Part shown: one piece after another, positions 12,101 to 23,325 of the stretch | Layout of the letters: each line of letters begins with the position of its first letter | How positions within the stretch are numbered: position 1 is the first letter of the stretch | Source of the DNA: Dryas octopetala | Lineage: Eukaryota; Streptophyta; Magnoliopsida; Rosales; Rosaceae | DNA: 64,000 nucleotides | Assembly: GCA_963921425.1 (NCBI GenBank) | Contig: OY992833.1 | Location: forward strand, 312,501 to 376,500 | Reading direction: 5' to 3' | Notes under the pieces: generated by a model | The model's database searches: none | The model's input: only the letters and a program-made list of their open reading frames with translations | What the model was told of the DNA's origin: nothing | Translations under genes and position numbers: made by a program

Positions 12101-13041
12101 TGTGTTGATCTTAGGCAAGGGACTTGCAGCTGAAGAAGGTGGGATCTTAGTGGGATTCCTTGCTCCCATGCAATTGCTTGCATTTGGGACCGAGAGGAAA
12201 ACCCTATTGACTATGTCAATGAGTGTTATAGTAAAAAATATTACCTAGATGCCTATGATCCTATGATAAGATCCATGCCAAGTATGGATCTTTGGGTAAT
12301 CACTGCCAATGACAAACTTGAGCCTCCACCATTCAAAAAACAACCTGGGAGGCCAAAAATGGTAAGAACAAAAGGACCAGGTGAAGTCCCAGCCACACAT
12401 CCTATTCCTGAAAATTCAAATGCAAATCCAATGGCTCCAGCACCACCACTCAAGTTGAGAAGGTTGTGGATTTCCATTAGATGCAGTAAGTGTGGAGGAG
12501 AGAATCATAACACCAGGACATGTAAAAGAGAGATTGGGAGCTCAAGCAACCAGCAGGTTTGTTGTTTGTTAAATTGCATGAAGTTTTTTTTTTCCTAATA
12601 TTAATGCGATTTTCAAACTGTACCATCTGGTCTTGTGTGTAACTATGCAGGCCGAAGGTCAACATCAACAATCACATGACCAATCCCAAGCCTAAGCCCA
12701 ACCAGCAACTGAATCACACCCTTCTCAAGCCTAACAGCCACCTAATAATTCAAGGGTAAACAAGAGATATTAGTTGTGTACTGATTTCTTAATGAAATAA
12801 ATGTTCATGTTGTTGATTATGCTTGAATTGGCAGATGACAAGAGGGAGAAGGAGAGGGCGAGGAAGAGGCAATGCAAGGGGAATAGGAGGATTTGTGTAT
12901 GCATCTGATAATGGAGGGAGAGGGCGAGGAAGATGCATTGCAAGGGGTAGAGGAAGATCTATGTCTGTATTTGATAATGGAGGCAGAGGCAAAGGGAGGA
13001 ATGGAAAAAGGGGCAGGTTCTGGAAAGCCCATGAACATTGA
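9181..13041 (+). pseudogene. MULE transposase (mudrA type), interrupted
   Basis: Exon 1 starts at ATG 9181 or, in frame, 9199 (MEGDNPIY) and ends at a GTAAGT donor (9224). Exon 2 begins at 9935, keeps the frame and gives the N-terminal LEIHYGG motif of plant mudrA proteins. Domains follow: an acidic linker (about 10480-10680), a Mutator DNA-binding domain with Cys/His pairs (CPFEVRC...HHC, about 10750-10990), the MULE DDE domain with IGLDGTHIKG (Asp at 11363) and FMSDKQKG (Asp at 11555), NNLCESFN, a SWIM zinc finger, and a CCHC knuckle CSKCGGENHNTRTC (about 12484). A C-terminal RGG-rich exon (12835-13041) follows two further introns. Lesions are a one-base frameshift near 10040, an in-frame TAA at 10379-10381, a TGA at 12131-12133 where the SWIM CxC needs Cys, and a TAA in the small exon near 12690. 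It cannot make full-length protein. Confidence 0.88.
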
Positions 13042-13130
13042 CTCAAGATTGGTGTTCGTGCTTCTTGAAATGATTTTGAACTCTATGTTATGAGTTTTGA
13101 TTTAAATGTGCATTTTGTTTAGCCTGACAT

Positions 13131-13390
13131 GTGTTTTGAGGCCTTAGAATGTGTGTTTTGATGGAATTGCAGTAAGGATATTTGATGGATACTTGTAGCA
13201 CATGAAATATGGTATTGGCATTTTGGGTCAATTAAATGTTGCATTTGATGTAATTTTAGCTTAAGGCCATTTGCTGTAATGTGTTTTGAGGCCTTAAAAT
13301 GTGTGTTTTGATGGAATTGTACTAAGGATGTTTGATGGATACTTATGGTGCATGAAATATGGTATTGGCATTTTTGGTCAATTAGAATGT
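13131..13390 (+). repeat. Direct repeat of about 100 bp, period about 150 bp
   Basis: GTGTTTTGAGGCCTTA begins near 13131 and again near 13280. Each copy continues through GTTTTGATGGAATTG, a TTTGATGGATACTT run and AAATATGGTATTGGCATTTT. A shorter related motif (CCATTACATCAAATGT) occurs twice near 13494 and 13563. It is non-coding DNA between the two MULE genes. Confidence 0.75.
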
Positions 13391-13897
13391 GTATATTTGC
13401 TGGAAGTAGTTTTGTGTATATTTTCTGGGAGACAAAATTCATTAACTGGAAGTGGTTTTTGTGTATATTTTCATGGAGACAAAAATTCAAAAACCATTAC
13501 ATCAAATGTGTATATTTGCTACAAAAATCATTTCAAACCATTCATTTCAAATCATTTAAAAAACCATTACATCAAATGTATACATTTGCTGGAGGTAGTT
13601 TTGTATATATTTGCTACCCTTCCAGTTGAATATAAAATGTCACTTGCCATTTCATTGAAACCATTAAAGAAATGCACCAAATCTATATTACAAAACACTA
13701 TCATATCACCACATTTTGCTTCCCTGCACTGAGCTTTCCAAAACAGAGGAGTTGAATACAACCAAAATCACTCCTACCATACAAGTTAATTCTTAGTGCT
13801 TAGTTCCATACAACTACAAAACAAGTTAATTCTTAGTTCTACACAACCTACATCACTTAACACAACCACCTAAAACAGCATACCCACAAGCTATTTT

Positions 13898-14352
13898 CTA
13901 TTTCATTACCATCACCATAAAGAAGAAAACCCAAGAGCAAATCAAATAAAGCCGCAGCATCTTCTCCCTTCTCCGATGCAATTGAAGTTGCACTTCTAGT
14001 GGATCAATCCTTCTTCGCAATCTCAGCATCACTTGTCTACAACGTGGGCACATCGGAGGGTCCACCCAGTTAAAAAAATTGCATCCTCCATTTCGTTGCA
14101 AAAAAAAAAAAAAAAAACAATTTGCTAGCACAGAAAAATACCCATTCCAATACCCATTCGATTTGAATTATTACATTTACCCATTATCCAAATTTTCTTA
14201 CCCTTGGTATTAAACAGGTCTCAAACTGTCTTCCCGGATTCAACTCCGTCCAACTCCGTCCAACTCGTCCTCACAACGGCAAGCCTTCCGCAATCGCAAT
14301 ACCTACCTGGTGCATGGGCGCTGTGAGTTGATGATGTCGAGTAGGATGACAT
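13898..14352 (-). pseudogene. GRF-type zinc-finger protein carried by the MULE, frameshifted
   Basis: On the minus strand an ATG at 14352 opens a frame with RYCDCGRLAVVRTSWT, the start of a GRF zinc finger (CxCG...). Then a 10-bp tandem duplication (CAACTCCGTC twice, 14241-14260) shifts the frame. Past it the expected NPGRQFETC follows, then a GTAAG donor at 14201. The second exon (14095-13898) reads RNGGCNFFNWVDPPMCPRC, the second half of a GRF finger, and a basic, possibly helical tail of about 45 residues. The acceptor now reads CAA instead of CAG. Ignoring the 10-bp duplication, both exons are in phase (141 and 198 bp). Small GRF proteins probably bind nucleic acid (family knowledge). This one faces the transposase gene and may be a second MULE gene. 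Confidence 0.75.
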
Positions 14353-14511
14353 AACGAAGGACAAAGAAGTGGAGAGATTTTGAGGTTTTGGTAGCCCTAT
14401 CTACTGGGTTGAATAGAAGAAAGAGGATGGAAGCATCAACTTCATTTGGCGGGTGGAAATTATGCAAATGGCGTGATGAAATTAGGTTAAAGGTTAGGGA
14501 TACTATATATC

Positions 14512-14705
14512 TGGGAGGAAAAGACCATTATGGGCCTCACATGTTGGTCACGTGTGGGCATTTGACGGCAGTTAGCAAATAATAGACGGAATGGACTAAT
14601 TAGGCGCAATTTGAAAAGAAAGTGGATTAAAATGATACAAAAAAAAGATCGTGGACTAAGTTGGGAAAAAAGTGAAAATAACTGGACCAACGGTGCAATT
14701 TACTC
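14512..14705 (-). repeat. MULE right terminal inverted repeat
   Basis: Inverted partner of 8836-9030, 194 bp, ending GTGCAATTTACTC next to the target duplication TTGTATATAA. Confidence 0.95.
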
Positions 14706-15179
14706 TTGTATATAATTTTAAAAGTTTATTATTTATGGCATTACACTATTACTAACATAATAATATTATATAATAACTTAATAAACATATTAATAATTTA
14801 TTGAAGTAAACAAACGAAAGAGCTATTAAATATGTTATGATTCACAAACTTGACAAATAAACTAGTCAGTTCAGTTGGTTGAGAGTTGAAGTTTGTTATG
14901 TGAGGCCTCATGTTCAAATCACAACATAGCAAAAATCATATATTTTTTTTATTGAAGATATATATGTGTCTAAACAAGCTTTGGGCCCATTCTGGGCCAC
15001 CCGTTCGGGCCTAGCCCGATCCGGCCCTCCAAGCCCGCAAGCCAAAGCCCGATGGGCGGGCCTTGGGCTTGTGTATTAAAGCCCAAGCCTAGCCCGGCCT
15101 GGCTCGGCTCGAAAGCCCTATTGGGCTCCTATAATTCAAGCCCGAGTCCAGCCCCCGGCCCATTGCCGACCCCTACACA

Positions 15180-15830
15180 GAAGTTGTGTTGAATGGGTTC
15201 ACAAACCCAGGAGATCAAGCGACGCTTGCATAGAATCAGAGAGAGGAGTTGCTTCAAAATTGAAAGAAAGATAGCATAGCTTTGATGTATATTTTTGGTG
15301 CAATCGACTCCGTGGTCTATGAGAAAGTTGCCCATGCCACTACATCAAAAGAGGTATGGGATGGGCTGATTAAGGGCTATGTGGGGAGAGATAAAGTGAA
15401 AAAGGTTTGGTGGCAGACATTACGACGACAGTTCGAGCTTCTTCAAATGGAGAAGAAGGAAACCATCTCAGATTATTTCTCACGCACCTTGCACATTTTT
15501 AATCAGATGAAGACCATTGGTGAGGATATTAAAGAAACCCAGGTTGTGGAAAAAATTCTTCGGACAGTTACAGATCAATTTGAAGGAAAAGTGACTGCCA
15601 TGGAAGAGTCACATTATTTAAAGGGCATGTCTGTTGATGATTTAATGGGTTCTTTGCAAGCTTATGAGCAATGATCGAAGGAAAAGGAAAAATTGAGTGA
15701 AAAGTCTGAGGTTGGAGTTGAAGAAGCATTGCAGGTGCAGCTGAATTTTAAAAGAGAGAAGAATGAGGACTCTCGTAGTGAGGCACGATCAAATTCCAAA
15801 AATTGGAATTCAAGCTATAAGAGAGGGTCA
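15180..15830 (+). pseudogene. Copia gag, first part
   Basis: The frame starting EVVLNGFTNP (near 15180) and continuing KKDSIALMYIFGAID, SKEVWDGL, YFSRTLHIFNQMK and DLMGSLQAYEQ matches the UBN2/DUF4219-type gag of plant copia elements. The first 40 or so codons are missing at the hAT-like junction. Stops interrupt it near 15227 and 15264 and at 15672-15674. The segment ends in a basic linker just before the zinc knuckle, where the solo LTR at 15831 is inserted; the zinc knuckle itself follows at 23917. Confidence 0.85.
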
Positions 15831-16297
15831 TGTTTGTGGATAAACCCACACCGATCCAACAGCCAATCATGGCTGGACACGTGGCCGGTCAAACCCAGCT
15901 TCAGTGTTTGACTTCTCAGTAGTCAAACTTCGACCTCCACATCATCACGCAGCTCGGCACTTCCTCTGTTAGCTCAGACCAGATCGCCGCGGCGAGCCCT
16001 CCGTGTCCGGTCTGACCCGAACCGAGGGTCTTCCAAAAGATTGAGTGTTCATCTTTCCATGGTCATCCCGGTTCGGCTCGGCTCGGCGCCGAGGGAACAT
16101 CCTTTCGGGTTCTAGCGACAACCAGCTACGACTCGGAGGGATCACTACCTACTGGATCGGCTCGGTTAGGAACTCCATGTCCGATCCGATCACACATGGA
16201 CTTTATGTATACACATAAAGACATGCATTCGGGTCGGCTCGGCTCCCCGTTGCCATTCCAAAGAAGATCACGTTGGGACAAATCGCCATACTTAAAT

Positions 16298-16731
16298 TGT
16301 AACGACCCGACCAAAATTTCATTAGAAATTAAAATTTTTATTTTTATTCGTATTGGTCAATTAAAGGCGTAGTGGGGGATTAAAGTGTGAGACTTCGTAT
16401 TTTGTTCCAAAGAATTTTTTTTTTATATATATTTTGGGAATTTATTTGAGAAATAAAAGGTTTTGAATTTAAATTTTAAATTTTTGTTTTAAAATTGGGC
16501 TTGACCCAAAGTTGACTTTTAAAATTAGTGGGTTTCTGAATTTGACTTTAGGCTTGATGGGAAGGTCTCGAGTCCACGAGTTCACAGACACGTAGCACGT
16601 GTCGATTCGAGTTACGGTTTGAAAGATACGGACATATGAAGTGAGTGGCAAACTTGTAATTTTTACGAAAGTAGGTTTTAAAACCCAAAAAATCAGATTT
16701 TTAGGGGGACTCTCTCTCTCTCCTCTCTCAC

Positions 16732-16770
<39 letters not shown>

Positions 16771-19315
16771 CGGTTTTCTCTCTCCCCACGACCTCTCTCT
16801 CTCATCGTTCCTCGGTCGTCCGGTGTCGGACATCAGCGAGCCGACCGGCGTTGGACTCGTCTCCACGCCGCCGACCTCACAGTGAGGTCCGATCAGCCAA
16901 CCCAGCCGCAACGGCGGCGCAACGGTGCGATTTTTGAACGAAGTTCTCCGACGACGACGCGACTTTTCCGGCGAGTTCGAGGGCGGCGATCACTTGGTTC
17001 TTCTTCCCCAGTCCACGGCGAGTCATGTCGTGCCACCTCCTTGCTCCGACAACCTCTCGCGACGGCGGATCGTGGCTGAGAAGTCCGCCGGCTTCCACTG
17101 CCGATTTCGGCCATTTCCGGCAACTTTTGGCCGTCGGTCCAGTTTTGGAAAATGATCCTCCAGGTATGGGCTTTCTTTCCCCCTTGTTCTTGCGTGTCAA
17201 TTTTGAGAATTTGGAGATTGAAATTTTAAGGATTGTACCCATTTCGGGTTTACCTTGAATTGAGCATATTTGAATGAATTCTGAGTTGTTTTTGGTCCAA
17301 TTGAAGTGCCTAGATTGATTGGGGTTGATTTTAGTTGAAAAACCAATTTGTTTTAGGATCGGTCGCCGCTGCCACCACTGCCTCCGCCACTTGTGGCGGC
17401 GGGTCAGCGGTTATTTGTCTCTTTTTGCCCAAATTGAACTTCTAGGAAACCCTCGAAGGTTGTTTGGAGAATTCTGTGAAATTTCTGTATATATTGAAGT
17501 TGGTTGTCTGGTCCTAACAGGTACACGAGCTCGGGAAATCTCATTCCCGATGCCGTTATGCTGCCGGATTTGGTATCCGAGCAGTGGAACTGTGAATGAT
17601 GCTTATTGGATTGTAATGTAGAGTACTGTTATTGAATGATCTGTTTTGTGTGTTTGTTGCTTTATGTTAGGAAGACTAAAGGTAGGATTTGGATCATGAG
17701 AATGAATTGATGAGGATCTGAGGTTAAGGAAATAAATTTGGAAATTTAGAGTTTGTCCTGAGGATAATTGTTGAATTAGGAAAGAAATGTTTATTGTCGA
17801 AGTAAATAAATGATGATTAGGCGATTATTATACCGATTTGATCGAATTGGGTATTGAGAAAGTATTGGTATGATTTGAGTGACAAACAAGTGAAGGGTCG
17901 TGAGTAGGAATCAATCTCGGAAAGGTTTCGGTGTAGTTCGAAGTAAACAGTGAGTGGATTTTGTTATGATTGATTATTTATACAATGATGATTAAGACGT
18001 TGTGATTTGAGGAGAGACACCTCCTTTTGATGAGTGGGTTTGATAAGGAGAATTTAGAAAAGAATATTTAAAGACTGCTGTGTAAATGCACGTGTTGACC
18101 GATCGAGCCTGCCTGTGTAAAATACACGGGATTGTGGCCAGGATGTGAGCCTGCTCGTATGGAGTGACCCTCTGTACGAGATTGTGGCCAGGATACGAGC
18201 CTGCTCGTGCGGAGAGACCCCTCCGTACGAGATTGTGGCCAGGATACGAGCCTGCTCGTGCGGAGCGACCCCTCCGTACGAGATTGTGGCCAGGATACGA
18301 TACGAGATTGTGGCCAGGATACGAGCCTGCTTGTGCGGAGAGACCCCTCCGTACGAGATTGTGGCCAGGATACGGTTCTGCTCTTACAGAATGACCTCTA
18401 TGTGCGAGATTATGGCTAGGATATGGGCCTGCCCGAGGGCGGGATTGTGGCCAGGACATTGTCTACAGTACAGGTACGAGAATGATGTGAGTTTTAAGAA
18501 TAAGTGTTTCGAGATATCAGTTTCCAAGGATAAATTCAATCAGAGTTTGATTTACGGTTGAGGGGATTTAAAAATGGTTTTGAAAGACGATATTTTTTTA
18601 AGTAGTTATAAAGCTGGAGAAATTCCAAGAAACGAAGTGTGTGAAATTAGATAGATGGTTGTTTGGTTGCTTGTGTGCATTTGCTTGCTAGGTCTTAGTA
18701 AAGTCTAGCTTGAATCGTGAGGACGGAAATGATGGTGTCCATGCATTGAGGATATTAATTAGGATGTCAATGATTGAGGTTGAGGTTAATGGTCGATGGT
18801 TAGGCAATTGATTTGTCAGAGTATAATTATTATTATTGATGGAACATTAGGTGATTGAAGAATTTCGGATTTATGAGGATTAATTAGTTACGCCTTGGAT
18901 TTTTTGCGAATATCTTGTGGATTGTAAATTGAGATAACTGACAATAGTATTTTGAGGCCTTGTGAATTCTTATAAAGGATAAATATTTACGTCATTTCAT
19001 TCATACGAGCTCTAGTGAGCTTACCGGGTTAATTGTTTGAATGACCCGGTGCACCCTGGATAGGGTGAGTGTGGTTAATGTTTTGCAGGTTAAGCAGGCT
19101 GAGGAGGCAGTGAGGAGAAGTTGAGACAGTGAGACCCACTTTGTTTTGATTTAACTGATTTTATACAGTGATTTTTACATACATGTTTTTGGGCTCACAC
19201 TCTGATTTATCAAATGTATTTATTTATTATGTTAAGTGCATGGCTCATTCTTTGAAAAGAGTTTTAAAGGACAAAGTTTCAGTATATTTTTGGGCCCTAG
19301 GATCGGGGCGTTACA
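16298..19315 (+). repeat. Large-LTR element, 5' LTR
   Basis: 3018 bp. Holds a CT microsatellite at about 16728-16767, a GC-rich 5'-leader-like segment (about 16800-17160) followed by a GT donor, and a 51-bp tandem array (18126-18457). ORFs in several frames of this array are artefacts of the repeat. Confidence 0.93.
18126..18457 (+). repeat. 51-bp tandem repeat array in the 5' LTR
   Basis: Six to seven units built on ACGAGATTGTGGCCAGGATA plus CGAGCCTGCTCGTGCGGAGA plus a short tail, 51 bp each. A truncated unit of about 24 bp (duplicated ATACGAGATTGTGGCCAGG) occurs at about 18298-18320. End units are more diverged than middle units, as expected for unequal exchange or slippage. Confidence 0.9.
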
Positions 19316-20324
19316 GATGGTATCAGAGCTAGACCCGGCCGGAAGTGTGTGGATTGCAAGACCCAGGAACCAAGACCCTGAGTGGGCGGCTGCGCGAGGC
19401 AGTGGCGAGCTACCAGGTGAGGAGAAGTGAGTGATCTCACACTGCCCGGGTGAGGAATGGTGATGTTACAGAAAGTTTGAGAAAATCAGTTCAGAAAATG
19501 TTTGTGAAAGCTAGTTTGAGAAAGAAAATGATTTTCAAGTGATTTCAGAAAAGTATTTTATTTGAGCCATGAAAAATGTTGGAGAAAGTTTTGCGAAATG
19601 TCCCCTGCAATGCCATCGCCTCTCTGCTCCTCAGCAAGTTCAGGAAAGGTGGAAGTTGGAAACTTAGTAAGAGGTTTGAATTTAGAAGAGTTTGAAGTTG
19701 AAGTAAGTTTATTAGTTAGAGAACAAAGGTTCAAGGGGTATTACTTTAGAAATTTATTAATTACAACAAAAGGAAATTAAAGAGGTAGAAAGCATTTGGA
19801 AAGTGACAATCCTAAGGTAGTGGATACAAGTAGTGTTGATAAAAGAAAAAGAAGGAAGGAGTACTTGGTACGTTGGTAGCGTGTGGAGTGGTGAATGAAT
19901 TTAAGAATGAACCTGGAAATTTGTAGTGATTCCACTAACCTTTCTTAACTTGGGGCCTATGATTTTTGGAAGGATTGATGATGACTCGACGGATGGTAAT
20001 GTGGAGTTAGATCAATTCGGAGATTTTCGTATCATGTTCAGGAAGTTTGGATAATTGGAATAAGGAATGGTTTGATGGATGTATTCACAAATGATTTTGA
20101 AAATTGTGATCAAATTTTATTTTGAATATTGCTAGTTACAATTTGGGCGCAGAAGAATAATCAGAATGGCGCAACGGAAGCGTGGTAAGACTTGGAATAG
20201 TCACGTCGGTACATGGTCAATAGAGGGATCAGCGAGGCCGATAGGAGGTACGAGTTTGGGCATCACTTGTCTATTACGATATATGCTAAATTTCGAGGAC
20301 GAAATTTTTGTAAGGGGGGAAGGT
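19316..20324 (+). other. Internal region of the large-LTR element, non-coding
   Basis: Starts with the primer site GATGGTATCAGAGC and ends with the purine tract. No gag, protease, reverse transcriptase or integrase motif is visible in any frame. The longest plus-strand ORFs here are under 80 codons and unremarkable. Confidence 0.8.
19318..19329 (+). promoter_or_regulatory. Primer-binding site of the large-LTR element
   Basis: TGGTATCAGAGC two bases after the 5' LTR, complementary to initiator Met tRNA. Confidence 0.9.
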
Positions 20325-20759
20325 TGTAACGACCCGACCAAAATTTCATTAGAAATTAAAATTTTTATTTTTATTCGTATTGGTCATTTAAAGGCGTAGT
20401 GGGGGATTAAAGTGTGAGACTTCGTATTTTGTTCCAAAGAATTTTTTTTTTTATATATATTTTGGGAATTTATTTGAGAAATAAAAGGTTTTGAATTTAA
20501 ATTTTAAATTTTTGTTTTAAAATTGGGCTTGACCCAAAGTTGACTTTTAAAATTAGTGGGTTTCTGAATTTGACTTTAGGCTTGATGGGAAGGTCTCGAG
20601 TCCACGAGTTCACAGACACGTAGCACGTGTCGATTCGAGTTACGGTTTGAAAGATACGGACATATGAAGTGAGTGGCAAACTTGTAATTTTTACGAAAGT
20701 AGGTTTTAAAACCCAAAAAATCAGATTTTTAGGGGGACTCTCTCTCTCTCCTCTCTCAC

Positions 20760-20804
<45 letters not shown>

Positions 20805-23325
20805 CGATTTTCTCTCTCCCCACGACCTCTCTCTCTCATCGTTCCTCGGTCGTCCGGTGTCGGACATCAGCGAGCCGACCGGCGTTGGACTCGTCTCCAC
20901 GCCGCCGACCTCACAGTGAGGTCCGATCAGCCAACCCAGCCGCAACGGCGGCGCAACGGTGCGATTTTTGAACAAAGTTCTCCGACGACGACGCGACTTT
21001 TCCGGCGAGTTCGAGGGCGGCGATCACTTGGGTCTTCTTCCCCAGTCCACGGCGAGTCATGTCGTGCCACCTCCTTGCTCCGACAACCTCTCGCGACGGC
21101 GGATCGTGGCTGAGAAGTCCGCCGGCTTCCACTGCCGATTTCGGCCATTTCCGGCAACTTTTGGCCGTCGGTCCAGTTTTGGAAAACGATCCTCTAGGTA
21201 TGGGCTTTCTTTTCCCCTTGTTCTTGCGTGTCAATTTTGAGAATTTGGAGATTGAAATTTTAAGGATTGTACCCATTTCGGGTTTACCTTGAATTGAGCA
21301 TATTTGAATGAATTCTGAGTTGTTTTTGGTCCAATTGAAGTGCCTAGATTGATTGGGGTTGATTTTAGTTGAAAAACCAATTTGTTTTAGGATCGGTCGC
21401 CGCTGCCACCACTGCCTCCGCCACTTGTGGCGGCGGGTCAGCGGTTATTTGTCTCTTTTTGCCTAAATTGAACTTCTAGGAAACCCTCGAAGGTTGTTTG
21501 GAGAATTCTGTGAAATTTCTGTATATATTGAAGTTGGTTGTCTGGTCCTAACAGGTACACGAGCTCGGGAAATCTCATTCCCGATGCCGTTATGCTGCCG
21601 GATTTGGTATCCGAGCAGTGGAACTGTGAATGATGCTTATTGGATTGTAATGTAGAGTACTGTTATTGAATGATCTGTTTTGTGTGTTTGTTGCTTTATG
21701 TTAGGAAGACTAAGGGTAGGATTTGGATCATGAGAATGAATTGATGAGGATCTGAGGTTAAGGAAATAAATTTGGAAATTTAGAGTTTGTCCTGAGGATA
21801 ATTGTTGAATTAGGAAAGAAATGTTTATTGTCGAAGTAAATAAATGATGATTAGGCGATTATTATACCGATTTGATCGAATTGGGTATTGAGAAAGTATT
21901 GGTATGATTTGAGTGACAAACAAGTGAAGGGTCGTGAGTAGGAATCAATCTCGGAAAGGTTTCGGTGTAGTTCGAAGTAAACAGTGAGTGGATTTTGTTA
22001 TGATTGATTATTTATACAATGATGATTAAGACGTTGTGATTTGAGGAGAGACACCTCCTTTTGATGAGTGGGTTTGATAAGGAGAATTTAGAAAAGAATA
22101 TTTAAAGACTGCTGTGTAAATGCACGTGTTGACCGATCGAGCCTGCCTGTGTAAAATACACGGGATTGTGGCCAGGATGTGAGCCTGCTCGTATGGAGTG
22201 ACCCTCTGTACGAGATTGTGGCCAGGATACGAGCCTGCTCGTGCGGAGAGACCTCTCCGTACGAGATTGTGGCCAGGATACGAGCCTGCTCGTGGGGAAC
22301 GACTCCTCCGTACGAGATTGTGGCCAGGATACGAGCCTGCTTGTGCGGAGAGACCCCTCCGTACGAGATTGTGGCCAGGATACGGTTCTGCTCTTACAGA
22401 ATGACCTCTATGTGCGAGATTATGGCTAGGATATGGGCCTGCCCGAGGGCGGGATTGTGGCCAGGACATTGTCTACAGTACAGGTACGAGAATGATGTGA
22501 GTTTTAAGAATAAGTGTTTCGAGATATCAGTTTCCAAGGATAAATTCAATCAGAGTTTGATTTACGGTTGAGGGGATTTAAAAATGGTTTTGAAAGACGA
22601 TATTTTTTTAAGTAGTTATAAAGCTGGAGAAATTCCAAGAAACGAAGTGTGTGAAATTAGATAGATGGTTGTTTGGTTGCTTGTGTGCATTTGCTTGCTA
22701 GGTCTTAGTAAAGTCTAGCTTGAATCGTGAGGACGGAAATGATGGTGTCCATGCATTGAGGATATTAATTAGGATGTCAATGATTGAGGTTGAGGTTAAT
22801 GGTCGATGGTTAGGCAATTGATTTGTCAGAGTATAATTATTATTATTGATGGAACATTAGGTGATTGAAGAATTTCGGATTTATGAGGATTAATTAGTTA
22901 CGCCTTGGATTTTTTGCGAATATCTTGTGGATTGTAAATTGAGATAACTGACAATAGTATTTTGAGGCCTTGTGAATTCTTATCAAGGATAAATATTTAC
23001 GTCATTTCATTCATACGAGCTCTAGTGAGCTTACCGGGTTAATTGTTTGAATGACCCGGTGCACCCTAGATAGGGTGAGTGTGGTTAATGTTTTGCAGGT
23101 TAAGCAGGCTGAGGAGGCAGTGAGGAGAAGTTGAGACAGTGGGACCCACTTTGTTTTGATTTAACTGATTTTATACAGTGATTTTTACATACATGTTTTT
23201 GGGCTCACACTCTGATTTATCAAATGTATTTATTTATTATGTTAAGTGCATGGCTCATTCTTTGAAAAGAGTTTTAAAGGATAAAGTTTCAGTATATTTT
23301 TGGGCCCTAGGATTGGGGCGTTACA
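20325..23325 (+). repeat. Large-LTR element, 3' LTR
   Basis: 3001 bp, near-identical to 16298-19315. Differences include the CT microsatellite (extra CA-interrupted unit), scattered substitutions, and a shorter 51-bp array (22160-22467) with units missing relative to the 5' LTR. Confidence 0.93.
22160..22467 (+). repeat. 51-bp tandem repeat array in the 3' LTR
   Basis: Same unit as 18126-18457 but about 24 bp shorter, lacking the partial unit. One unit carries a private variant (CGTGGGGAACGACTCC). Confidence 0.88.

Larger units (their letters stand above)
8836..14705. mobile_element. Mutator-like element (MULE), 5.87 kb
   Basis: Terminal inverted repeats of about 195 bp start GAGTAAATTGCAC at 8836 and end GTGCAATTTACTC at 14705. 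The flanking 10-bp direct repeat TTGTATATAA (8826-8835 and 14706-14715) is exact, and 9-11 bp duplications are the MULE hallmark. Inside are a decayed mudrA-type transposase gene on the plus strand and a decayed GRF zinc-finger gene on the minus strand, converging. The terminal repeats differ at only a few positions, so the insertion is younger than its hAT-like host. Confidence 0.95.
7602..15175. mobile_element. hAT-like non-autonomous element with long terminal inverted repeats, interrupted by a MULE
   Basis: The left arm (7602 to about 8080) and right arm (about 14716-15175) are imperfect inverted copies of about 460 bp. Outermost are GGCCC/GGGCC-rich sequences (right end, reversed, TAGGGGTCGGCAATGGGCCG). 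Inward are TTCAACTCTCAACCAACTGA, AACTAGTC-type runs, and AAATAATAAACTTTTAAAA. Without the MULE it is about 1.7 kb and has no transposase. The TAGGG-type ends suggest the hAT superfamily, but no 8-bp target duplication is clear. Some copia leader and gag start codons are missing at the site, so insertion or later deletion removed host sequence. The superfamily assignment is inference. Confidence 0.65.
16298..23325 (+). mobile_element. Non-autonomous large-LTR retrotransposon (LARD-like, Tekay/Del-type ends)
   Basis: Two 3-kb LTRs (16298-19315, 20325-23325), both TGTAACGACCCG...GGGGCGTTACA, flank a 1-kb internal region. The exact 5-bp target duplication TAAAT is at 16293-16297 and 23326-23330. 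A Met-tRNA primer site (19318-19329) and a purine tract (AAGGGGGGAAGG, just before 20325) are present. The internal region has no gag or pol. It ends with TTTCGAGGACGAAATTTTTG, familiar from the 3' end of Tekay/Del chromoviruses, so it probably derives from and depends on one. LTRs are very similar (roughly a dozen substitutions by eye in 3 kb), making it one of the youngest insertions here. Confidence 0.92.

Noticed and set aside
16641..17258. Overlapping Arg/Ser-rich ORFs duplicated at 20669-21292
   Set aside because: Both are the leader-like part of the two LTRs of one element; duplicates by structure, not a gene family.
18145..18561. Long repeat-containing ORFs in several frames with peptides such as LWPGYEPARAERPLRT
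   Set aside because: They arise because a 51-bp unit is a multiple of three and so stays open in several frames on both strands; the region is an LTR with no coding context.
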